Shown here piece by piece: positions 24,635 through 30,725 of a stretch of 30,725 nt of DNA. Origin of the DNA: CAYLSO01 sp964386525 (GTDB lineage: Bacteria; Eisenbacteria; RBG-16-71-46; DASYSL01); assembly GCA_964386525.1 (NCBI GenBank), contig CAYLSO010000089.1, positions 1 to 30,725 on the forward strand, read 5' to 3'. Within the stretch, counting starts at the first letter, position 1; every line of letters starts with the position of its first letter. The notes below the pieces were generated by a model, which was given only the letters and a program-made list of their open reading frames with translations, did not search any database and had not been told where the DNA came from. The position numbers and the translations under genes were made by a program.

Positions 24635-24635
24635 T
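24607..24635 (+). promoter_or_regulatory. Promoter of the dusB-larB-larC-ABC operon
   Basis: TTGCCC (24607-24612) and TATAGT (24630-24635) are separated by 17 bases. The -10 box contains the TAG stop of the HAD gene. The predicted start near 24642 leaves a leader of about 58 bases before dusB. The -10 matches consensus in five of six positions. Confidence 0.6.
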
Positions 24636-24699
24636 CGTCGCCGTCGCCGGCCCGCGTCCCTCACTTCCCCGATCCGGCCGAACCGGAAACCTCGATCCC

Positions 24700-25734
24700 A
24701 TGTCCTTGCGCATCGGTTCCATCGTCCTCGAAGCCCCCGTGATGCTGGCCCCGCTGGCCGGCATCAGCGACGCGCCCTTCCGGCTGCTCTGCCGGGAGCA
24801 GGGCGCGGCCTCGGTGTGCACCGAGCTGGTGTCGGCGGACGGCCTGACGCGCGGCAGCCGGAAGACGCTCCGCTACCTGGATTTCTACCCGGCGGAGCGG
24901 CCCATGGGCGTGCAGCTGTTCGGCTCCGATCCCGGTGTCATGGCCGAGGCGGCGCGCGTCGTCGGCGACCTGCCGAGCGCGGTGCGGCCCGACTTCCTCG
25001 ACCTCAACATCGGCTGCCCGGTGCACAAGGTGGTGACGCGCGAGGCGGGCGCGGCGCTCCTGTGCAACCTGCCGCGGCTCGAGGAGATCGTGCGCGCCGT
25101 GGTGGCGGCCAGCCGGCTGCCGGTGACCGCCAAGACCCGCTGCGGCTGGGACAACACGCAGCGCAACGGGGTCGAGGTCACGCGCCTGTTCGAGCACTGC
25201 GGGGTGGTGCTGGTGGCCATGCACGCGCGCACCCGCGCCGAGAAGTTCGCCGGGCCGGCCAACTGGGAGATGATCCGCGAGGCGCAGGCGGCGGTGTCCA
25301 TCCCGGTGGTGGGCAACGGCGACGTGACCTCGGCGCGCGAGGCGCGGCGCCTGCTCGACGAGACCGGCGCGGCGGGCGTGATGATCGGGCGCGCCGCCTT
25401 CGGCAACCCGTGGATCTTCCGCGAGACGCGCGCGCTCCTGGAGCGCGGCGAAGACCTGCCGCCGCCCACGCCGCGCGAGCGCCTGACCACCTGCCTGCGG
25501 CAGCTCCGCCTGCTCGCCGAGCGGCGTCTCGAAGTGCACGCCGTGCACGAGATGCGCAAGCACGTGGCCTGGTACGTGAAGGGCCTGCCGGGGGCGGGTG
25601 CCGTGCGCGACCGGGCCAACCACATCGAGTCGCGGGCCGAGCTGGAAGAGCTGCTGCTCGGCTACCTGGCGCGGCTGGAGGCGGACCAGCGGGGCGTCGC
25701 AGGGCCGGCCGCCGCGCCCGCGGGCCGGACGTGA
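24700..25734 (+). CDS. dusB: tRNA dihydrouridine synthase
   Basis: FMN-dependent enzyme that reduces specific uridines of tRNA to dihydrouridine using NADPH. The 344-residue product has the family signature PVMLAPLAGISDAPFR at the start, MGVQLFGSDP, the catalytic cysteine in LDLNIGCPVHKVV, the VTAKTRCGWD segment, the MHARTRAEKFAGPANW motif with FMN-contact residues, PVVGNGDVTSA, and GVMIGRAAFGNPWIF. The C-terminal helical domain follows (HEMRKHVAWYVKGLPGA). The class is DusB-like rather than DusA/DusC by overall pattern, but the subfamily is not certain. No clear ribosome site is seen. Its stop overlaps the larB start (GTGA). Confidence 0.94.
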   Translation: MSLRIGSIVLEAPVMLAPLAGISDAPFRLLCREQGAASVCTELVSADGLTRGSRKTLRYLDFYPAERPMGVQLFGSDPGVMAEAARVVGDLPSAVRPDFLDLNIGCPVHKVVTREAGAALLCNLPRLEEIVRAVVAASRLPVTAKTRCGWDNTQRNGVEVTRLFEHCGVVLVAMHARTRAEKFAGPANWEMIREAQAAVSIPVVGNGDVTSAREARRLLDETGAAGVMIGRAAFGNPWIFRETRALLERGEDLPPPTPRERLTTCLRQLRLLAERRLEVHAVHEMRKHVAWYVKGLPGAGAVRDRANHIESRAELEELLLGYLARLEADQRGVAGPAAAPAGRT

Positions 25735-26534
25735 GCGCCCAGCGGCGGCGCGAGCCGCTGGAAGCGCTCCTGGCGCGGCTGCTGGAGCGCGACCGCGAGG
25801 AGTTGCCCTTCGCCACCGTGGATCACGGCCGCGCGCGCCGCGTCGGCGCCCCCGAGGTCGTCTACGCCGAGGGCAAGACGCCGGCCCAGGTGACCGGCAT
25901 CGCGCGGCGCATCGTGGGCCGCTCCGGGCACTGCCTGGTGACGCGGGCGGGAGCCGCGGCCCAGGCCGCGCTGGTGCGCGAGTTCCCCCCCGCGCGCGTC
26001 AACCCGATGGCGCGCACCGTCCTGGTGGGCCGCGCCCCGGCCGGCGTCGGCCGCGTCTGCGTGGTCTCGGCCGGCACTTCCGACCTGCCCGTGGCCGAGG
26101 AGGCCGTCGAGACCCTCGCCGCGCTCGGCAGCCGCGTCGAGCGCCTGGTGGACGTGGGCGTGGCCGGGCTCCATCGGCTGCTGGCGCGCAGCCCCGCGGT
26201 GCGGCGCGCCAACGCGGTGATCGTGGTCGCGGGCATGGAGGGCGCCCTGGCCAGCGTCGTGGGCGGGCTCACCGCGCGCCCGGTGTTCGCCGTGCCCACC
26301 AGCGTCGGTTACGGCTCCTCGTTCCGCGGCCTCGCCGCGCTCCTGGCCATGCTCAACTCGTGCGCGCCGGGGGTGGCGGTGTTGAACATCGACAACGGTT
26401 TCGGCGCGGCCTTCGCGGCGCATCGCGTCAACGCGCTGGTGGCGCGCGCGGCCGGGAAGGCGAAACGGGGCGCGGCCGGGAAGGCGGCGAAGACCCGGGC
26501 CCGCGGCCGGCCCCGGGCGGGGAGGGGCCGTTGA
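25731..26534 (+). CDS. larB: LarB, nickel-pincer cofactor biosynthesis carboxylase
   Basis: LarB carboxylates and hydrolyses nicotinic-acid adenine dinucleotide in the first step of nickel-pincer nucleotide (NPN) synthesis, the cofactor of lactate racemase and related enzymes. The 267-residue product shows the PurE-like core: VSAGTSDLPVAEEAVETL, VVAGMEGALASVVGGLTA, VPTSVGYGSSFRGLAALLAML and VLNIDNGFGAA. The last ~28 residues (AAGKAKRGAAGKAAKTRARG and on) are a strongly basic Lys/Arg/Ala tail outside the family. The GTG at 25731 overlaps the dusB stop and its own stop overlaps the larC start (TTGA), so the three are translationally coupled. A C7 run lies at 25985-25991. LarA and LarE are not in the window. 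Confidence 0.95.
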   Translation: MSAQRRREPLEALLARLLERDREELPFATVDHGRARRVGAPEVVYAEGKTPAQVTGIARRIVGRSGHCLVTRAGAAAQAALVREFPPARVNPMARTVLVGRAPAGVGRVCVVSAGTSDLPVAEEAVETLAALGSRVERLVDVGVAGLHRLLARSPAVRRANAVIVVAGMEGALASVVGGLTARPVFAVPTSVGYGSSFRGLAALLAMLNSCAPGVAVLNIDNGFGAAFAAHRVNALVARAAGKAKRGAAGKAAKTRARGRPRAGRGR

Positions 26535-27760
26535 GGATCGCCTACTTCGACTGCTTCTCGGGCGCCAGCGGCGACATGTGCCTGGCCGCGCTCGTCGACG
26601 CGGGCTGGCCGGCCGAGGAGCTGGCGCGGGTGCCCGCGCTGCTCGGCCTCGACGGCGTCACCGTGCGGGTCGGCCGCGCGCGGCGGGGCGCGCTGGAGGC
26701 GGCACGCGTCGAGGTGGACGTGGCGCGCGCCCAGCCCGAGCGCCATCTGGCGCAGATCGAGGCGCGGATCGCAGCGGCGGCCCTGCCGCCCGGCGTGCGC
26801 GCCCGGTCGCTCGCCGTCTTCCGCCGTCTGGCCGAGGCCGAGGCCAAGGTGCACGGCACCACGCCGGAGAAGGTCCACTTCCACGAGGTGGGCGCGGCCG
26901 ACGCTCTGGTGGACGTGGTCGGCACCTGCCTGGGCGTGGAGCGGCTCGGCATCGAGGCGGTCTACGCCTCGGCGTTGCCGCTGGGCCGCGGCACCGTGCG
27001 CTCCGAGCACGGCGTCATCCCGGTGCCCGCGCCCGCCACGGCGGAGCTCGTGCGCGGCGTGCCGGTCGAGATGCCCGACATCCAGGCCGAGCTGGTCACA
27101 CCCACCGGTGCCGCCCTGCTCGTCACCCTGGTGGAGCGCTGGGGCTACTGCCCGCCGTTCACCGTCGCGCGCCAGGGCGTGGGCGCCGGCGGCCGCGATC
27201 TGCCCGAGCAGCCCAACGTGCTGCGCCTGTTCGTGGGCGAGACCGAGGGCGCGGCGGACGCCGCGTCCGCCGGCGGGGGGGCCGGCGCCGGCGGCGACCG
27301 GCCCCCGATCCGGCGCTCCGTCGTGCTCCTGGAGACCGCCATCGACGACGCCTCGCCGCAGCTCATCGCCCCGGTGCTCGCCCGCCTGCTGGCCGCCGGC
27401 GCGCGCGACGCCTTCCTCACCGGCATCCTGATGAAGAAGGGGAGGCCGGGCCTGCTCCTCACCTGTCTGTGCGACCCCGGGCGCGCAAGCGAGCTGGCGC
27501 GCCTGCTCTTCATGGAGACGCCGACCCTCGGCATCCGCGTGCGCCGCGAGGAGCGGCTGGAGCTGGAGCGCCAGGAGGTCGAGGTGGACACCCCGCACGG
27601 GCGGGTGGCGGCCAAGGTCGCTCTTCTCCCCGACGGGAGCCGCCGGCTGATGCCCGAGTTCGAGAGCCTGGCCGCGCTTGCGGCGCGCACCGGCGTGCCC
27701 CTGATCGAGCTCTCCCGCGCGGTCGTGGCCGCCTGGGGCGGCGGGGGCGCCGGGCGCTGA
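26531..27760 (+). CDS. larC: LarC, nickel insertion protein (fused LarC1-LarC2 form)
   Basis: LarC inserts nickel into the dithio-pyridinium intermediate to complete the NPN cofactor. The 409-residue product opens with MRIAYFDCFSGASGDM, as expected for the family, and has VHFHEVGAADALVDVVG, ASALPLGRGTVRSEHG, PVPAPATAELVRG and ELVTPTGAALL in the N-terminal part. The C-terminal part (from ~265) has VVLLETAIDDASPQLIAPVL and ILMKKGRPGLLLTCL. An Ala/Gly-rich linker joins the two parts (~237-262) and contains a run of seven G at 27275-27281. In Lactobacillus the two halves are made by programmed frameshifting; here one frame reads through. The start is TTG 26531, behind GGCGGGGAGGGG; it matches the family N-terminus exactly. 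Confidence 0.95.
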   Translation: MRIAYFDCFSGASGDMCLAALVDAGWPAEELARVPALLGLDGVTVRVGRARRGALEAARVEVDVARAQPERHLAQIEARIAAAALPPGVRARSLAVFRRLAEAEAKVHGTTPEKVHFHEVGAADALVDVVGTCLGVERLGIEAVYASALPLGRGTVRSEHGVIPVPAPATAELVRGVPVEMPDIQAELVTPTGAALLVTLVERWGYCPPFTVARQGVGAGGRDLPEQPNVLRLFVGETEGAADAASAGGGAGAGGDRPPIRRSVVLLETAIDDASPQLIAPVLARLLAAGARDAFLTGILMKKGRPGLLLTCLCDPGRASELARLLFMETPTLGIRVRREERLELERQEVEVDTPHGRVAAKVALLPDGSRRLMPEFESLAALAARTGVPLIELSRAVVAAWGGGGAGR

Positions 27761-27817
27761 CGGGCGCCCGCGGCGGCGGGCGGACCCGGCGGTGTCGCGC
27801 GCGACGCGCCCCATCCC

Positions 27818-29260
27818 ATGCTCGAAGCCCGCGGCCTGACGGTCGGCTACCCGGGAGCGCCGCCGCTGCTCGATGGCCTCGATCTCGCCCTGGCTCCCGG
27901 CGAGCAAGTGGCGCTCACCGGGCCCAACGGCTGCGGCAAGAGCACCCTCTGCCTGGCGCTGGCCGGGCTGGTGGAGCCCCGCGCCGGCGAGGTGCGCGTC
28001 GACGGGGAGCCCTGCCGGCCGGGCAGCCGTGAGCGCGCGGCGGTGGGGATTCTCTTTCAAGAGCCGGACTCACAGCTCATCACGCCCACGGTCGAAGCCG
28101 AGCTGGCCTTCCCGCTCGAGAACCTCAACTGGGAGAGGGCGCGGATCGCGCCGCGGGTCGAGCGGCTGCTCGCCCAATTCGGGCTCGAGCGGCTGCGGGG
28201 TCGGGCGACGGCGCGTCTGTCGGGAGGGGAGAAGAGCCGCCTCGCGCTCGCGGCCGCCCTTGCCGCGGGCCCGCGCTATCTCCTGCTGGACGAGCCCGAG
28301 GTCTATCTCGATGCCGCCGCTCGCCGCTGGCTACGCGAACTGCTGGCCCACGAGGTGGCGCAGGGTCTGGGGATCCTCTGGGTGACCCAGACCGATGACG
28401 AGTGGGCCGCCGCGGCCCGCCGCTTCCGGCTCGAGCGCGGTCTCCTGGTCCCGGCGCTCTCGGCGACCGTCGCTCCTGTGCCATCGGCCGCCGGGCCCGG
28501 CACCTCTCCCCGCAACCCGGGCAGGTCCGCCGCTCCTTGGCATCGGCTGGCGGCCAGGGGACTCACCTTCTCTTATGGACCCGAGCCGCTGCTCTCCTGC
28601 CTGGATCTCGAGGTGCTCGCGGGCGAGACCGTCCTCATCGGCGGGGAATGCGGCAGCGGCAAGACCACCTTGCTCCTGCTGCTGGCCGGTGTCCTGGATC
28701 CGCAGTCCGGGACCATCGATATCGAAGCGGCCGACTCGGGAACCGAACTGGCGGGGGTGGGGACCGGGGCCGCGACCCCACCGCTCGGCGTCGCCCTCCA
28801 GTCCCCGGAGGACCAGCTCGTCCAGCCGACGGTTCTGGAAGACGTCGCCCTGGGACCGCGGCTCTGCGGCCTGCCGCCGGATGTCGCCGACGCGCGCGCG
28901 CGCCGGGCGATGGCCGAGGCCGGCCTGGACGCCTCGCGGCACGGCGCCCTGGCCCCCGGGGGGCTGAGCCTCGGGCAGCGACGGCGGGCGGCCTGGGCCG
29001 GGATCTGGGCGATGGGCGCTCGGCTCTGGCTGCTCGACGAGCCCACGGCCGGGCTCGACGCCGAGGGGACTTCAACCCTGGAAAACGCCGTCCGGAACTT
29101 CACCGAAAGCGGCGGCGCGGTGGTGCTCGTCCATCAGGATCCCCGTCTCGACCGGTGGCCGGGTCGACGATTGCGGCTGTCCGGGGGCCGTCTGGCGGGC
29201 GAATCGCCATCGAGTTGCGCAGAGCCAAACGCCCGCTCCACCGGCCCGCCGGCGCTCTGA
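27818..29260 (+). CDS. Duplicated ECF-type ABC transporter ATPase, two nucleotide-binding domains in one chain
   Basis: A 480-residue cytoplasmic protein with two ABC ATPase domains, like EcfA1 and EcfA2 fused. Domain 1: Walker A GPNGCGKST (35-43), Q-loop LFQEPDSQLITPTV, signature LSGGEKSRLALA, Walker B YLLLDEPEVYLD, H-loop position WVTQTDDE (Gln instead of His). Domain 2: Walker A GECGSGKTT (276-284), Q-loop ALQSPEDQLVQPTV, signature LSLGQRRR (Leu for Gly), Walker B LWLLDEPTAGLDAEG, H-loop VLVHQDP (His kept). The Q-loop style is typical of ECF/CbiO importers for vitamins or metals. The neighbouring larB-larC suggest nickel, but no permease or substrate-binding gene is in the window, so the substrate is an inference. 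ATG 27818 lies 57 bases after larC. Confidence 0.88.
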   Translation: MLEARGLTVGYPGAPPLLDGLDLALAPGEQVALTGPNGCGKSTLCLALAGLVEPRAGEVRVDGEPCRPGSRERAAVGILFQEPDSQLITPTVEAELAFPLENLNWERARIAPRVERLLAQFGLERLRGRATARLSGGEKSRLALAAALAAGPRYLLLDEPEVYLDAAARRWLRELLAHEVAQGLGILWVTQTDDEWAAAARRFRLERGLLVPALSATVAPVPSAAGPGTSPRNPGRSAAPWHRLAARGLTFSYGPEPLLSCLDLEVLAGETVLIGGECGSGKTTLLLLLAGVLDPQSGTIDIEAADSGTELAGVGTGAATPPLGVALQSPEDQLVQPTVLEDVALGPRLCGLPPDVADARARRAMAEAGLDASRHGALAPGGLSLGQRRRAAWAGIWAMGARLWLLDEPTAGLDAEGTSTLENAVRNFTESGGAVVLVHQDPRLDRWPGRRLRLSGGRLAGESPSSCAEPNARSTGPPAL

Positions 29261-29300
29261 TCCCAACTTCACATTCCCCTGGCAATAACGCAGTTTTCGC

Positions 29301-29329
29301 TTGACGCAGGCATCGGTAAATCCTATGTT
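29301..29329 (+). promoter_or_regulatory. Sigma-70-like promoter in the 3' gene-free region
   Basis: TTGACG (29301-29306) and TATGTT (29324-29329) with a 17-base AT-richer spacer. The start is predicted near 29336. The nearest plausible gene start is 30013, almost 680 bases downstream. Confidence 0.6.
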
Positions 29330-29499
29330 AATGACGTTTTAGACCAAGTGGCATTCCCCCGCGCCTGCCTGGAGCGTTTGTGTTGGCCTGACCCGAAGGG
29401 CCGTCGGTTCCGGGTGATGGATCAGAGGCAATTGCTTCGACTCGTCGTTTGCCAGGGCGGATGCCGCGAGGCTTCACTGTCGTCCCTGGACGTGCTTTC

Positions 29500-29519
29500 G
29501 TTTCCGCTCCGGCGGAAAC
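29500..29519 (+). ncRNA. Perfect 8-bp hairpin with UCCG tetraloop (part of a possible structured RNA)
   Basis: GTTTCCGC (29500-29507) and GCGGAAAC (29512-29519) pair perfectly around TCCG, giving a UNCG-class tetraloop closed by C-G. It is the first of several hairpins that follow in order: 29523-29566 (eight-bp GCGGCGCG/CGCGCCGC core with an outer AGCG/CGCT), 29585-29613 (TGGCCT/AGGCCA), 29655-29689 (GGCGC and CCCGC with their partners) and 29729-29761 (ACTGCC/GGCAGT). No terminator-like T-run follows any of them. No known RNA family is recognised. Confidence 0.3.
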
Positions 29520-30012
29520 CCGAGCGACAAGCGGCGCGTTCCGCAGCCGGATCGCGCCGCGACGCTGGAGACCAACGGCGATACTGGCCTGAGAAAGGGG
29601 TGATGCGAGGCCACTAGATAGCAGATGCTGGACCTGATGCTCCGCCGGCTGCGCGGCGCTTGATTCCCGCGGCCAGAAGGCGGGGCGCCAGAGAAACGAC
29701 ACCTCGCTCGCAATAACCGCTGCATCGCACTGCCTAACTGCATTGCGACGTTGGAGGCAGTCACTTGAGCCCAAGCGCAGTCGCCCTTTCCTCTTCCTCG
29801 GTTGGCGTTTCGGCTGCTGTCGTAGCCGGGGGCCGCGTGGAGGGGGCTTTCCGCATCGAGGCACCGGCGTCGCGGGGGACCTCCCGCAGCGCGGGCGCGG
29901 CGCGGAATCGCCGGGGCGGCTCGATGGGGCGCCGGTGATCGGTCTTCAAGGTAGTCGTTCTCATCACTCTCAGGGGCGGCGCTCCTACGCGGCCCCGTTG
30001 GAGGCTGAAATC

Positions 30013-30725
30013 ATGCGTCGTTTCTTTGCTTTACTGTTTGGCCTCACGCTCGGGACTGGTCTCCTTGCGTTTGCGGTCCAGACTCCGGTTCTGGCTGGCG
30101 GCGACGACGGGGGGGCAAGATCCACTGACTTGGGCGTGAAGAAGCTCCAGCGTACGGGCACGACGCGGCCGGGCTTCGGGACGGAGGCTGCGGACACCGT
30201 CTGGTTCGGCTTCAAAGCGTCCAGCCCCGATGTCAACAAGGTTTGGGCAGGGGTTGGCAACGACGGTGGAAAATGGGACTTCGACACGGGCATCGCGGGC
30301 ACGGACTCCACTCAGTACTGGAAGTTTGTCCTCGCCCCCTTTCGGTCCGACGCCGGTAGCTACCCGACGCCCCAACAACGCCCGTTCTGGTACTTTGACC
30401 ACGGCAACAACATCAACCTGGGCGACCACAAGCTGTGGAAGGCTCGCGCCCTAGCGAATCGCGCGTTCCGGCGCACGGGTCTGGCCGGCGTCTGGCACGC
30501 CGACGACATGGGGACTGTGCCCGGCTCGCCGGGCAACATTAACGGGAGCCGGGCGGCGTGGTGCGGTGTGCGCTACGCGGGGGACCCGGGTGCGCCCATC
30601 GACGAGCTTACGGGCAACCCGTTCACCAACGCGGAGCAGTATTCCAGCTTCCGCGGCATCAGCGCTGTGGAGTGCACTTACCCAGGCTACATGAACCAGT
30701 GGAACCAGCTACTGTATCGCGACTT
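30013..30725 (+). CDS. Secreted protein, N-terminal part (3' truncated by window)
   Basis: An open frame of 237 codons running off the window end. ATG 30013 is preceded by GGAGG (30000-30004) with an eight-base spacer, and the product has a clear signal peptide: MRRFFALLFGLTLGTGLLAF followed by AVQTPVLAGG, with likely cleavage after VLA. The mature part is aromatic- and Asn/Asp-rich (TVWFGFKAS, GKWDFDTGIAG, RPFWYFDHGNNINLGDH, GVWHADDMGTVPGSPGN, NQWNQLLYR), with two Cys visible. I recognise no catalytic domain; it looks like a surface or extracellular protein. Codon use is less GC-biased than in the preceding genes. Being cut, its C-terminus and any sorting domain cannot be seen. Confidence 0.85.
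   Translation, partial: MRRFFALLFGLTLGTGLLAFAVQTPVLAGGDDGGARSTDLGVKKLQRTGTTRPGFGTEAADTVWFGFKASSPDVNKVWAGVGNDGGKWDFDTGIAGTDSTQYWKFVLAPFRSDAGSYPTPQQRPFWYFDHGNNINLGDHKLWKARALANRAFRRTGLAGVWHADDMGTVPGSPGNINGSRAAWCGVRYAGDPGAPIDELTGNPFTNAEQYSSFRGISAVECTYPGYMNQWNQLLYRD

Larger units (their letters stand above)
29261..30012 (+). other. 752-base gene-free region with lower GC and several hairpins
   Basis: Base composition is visibly less G/C-rich than the rest, especially 29261-29350 and 29700-29770. Open frames on either strand here look like low-complexity shadows with no family resemblance. The region holds a promoter at 29301, consecutive hairpins between 29500 and 29761, and at its end the ribosome site of the next gene. 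It may be a leader, a non-coding RNA locus or decayed sequence. Confidence 0.6.

Noticed and set aside
29729..29761. Integron attC-like site (GCCTAAC near GTTGGAGGC).
   Set aside because: The right-hand core does not fit GTTRRRY at its last base, the whole element is about 30 bases (attC sites are longer), and there is no integrase or cassette array.
29328..29864. Minus-strand 178-residue open frame across the gene-free region.
   Set aside because: The composition is low-complexity (Arg, Gly, Pro, Ser), no motif is seen, and it crosses the hairpin region without codon bias typical of the genome.
29761..29967. Minus-strand 68-residue open frame starting near 29967.
   Set aside because: Third positions are G/C-rich, but there is no convincing ribosome site, no family resemblance, and it is composed largely of Arg, Pro, Thr and Glu.

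Overview
The window is a very GC-rich bacterial chromosome segment with strong G/C bias at third codon positions. It is densely packed, almost entirely on the + strand, and shows no sign of phage, insertion sequence, integron, CRISPR or tRNA/rRNA genes. The mix of features suggests an uncultured, high-GC, Gram-negative-type lineage of the Eisenbacteria/Krumholzibacteria (deep FCB) kind: a truncated ATP synthase epsilon, a secreted protein with an EF-hand/dockerin-like calcium segment, a sigma-54 promoter, giant GAF-histidine kinases, a secreted TPR protein and actinobacterial-type inositol-phosphate synthase. This assignment is an inference from gene style only; no marker gene was compared.

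Layout. 1-700: end of the ATP synthase operon (atpD 3' end, atpC). 760-3050: a secreted calcium-binding-like protein, cutA and tsaD. 3050-9871: a four-gene signalling block behind a near-consensus sigma-54 promoter: a REC-GGDEF-like regulator, two long GAF/histidine-kinase/GAF proteins that both end in an eroded HD-GYP-like domain, and a stand-alone REC protein. 10145-14049: priA, a clear terminator and promoter, then a secreted TPR protein. 14072-15514: a ketol-acid-reductoisomerase homologue with altered catalytic positions, and an HU-type DNA-binding protein with its own promoter and terminator. 15654-16340 (minus strand): a YugP-type membrane zinc peptidase, divergent from the next block.

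16533-22051: threonine aldolase, nadE, rsmI, a CDP-alcohol phosphatidyltransferase, inositol-3-phosphate synthase and tmk. The phosphatidyltransferase and ino1 together suggest synthesis of inositol-containing phospholipid. 22173-24634: a CtpA-type protease and a HAD phosphatase. 24700-29260: dusB-larB-larC and a duplicated ECF-type ABC ATPase, partly with overlapping stop/start codons, behind a promoter that overlaps the HAD stop codon. larB/larC belong to nickel-pincer cofactor synthesis, so the ATPase may power nickel uptake. 29261-30012: a less GC-biased, gene-free stretch with a good sigma-70-like promoter and several consecutive hairpins. 30013 to the end: the start of a secreted protein cut by the window edge.

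The most unusual items are the two kinase/HD-GYP-like fusions flanked by response regulators, all with damaged c-di-GMP enzyme motifs and led by a sigma-54 promoter with a perfect 34-bp palindrome upstream. Next come the KARI homologue lacking its catalytic lysine, the ABC ATPase with one predicted degenerate nucleotide site, and the structured non-coding stretch near the 3' end.
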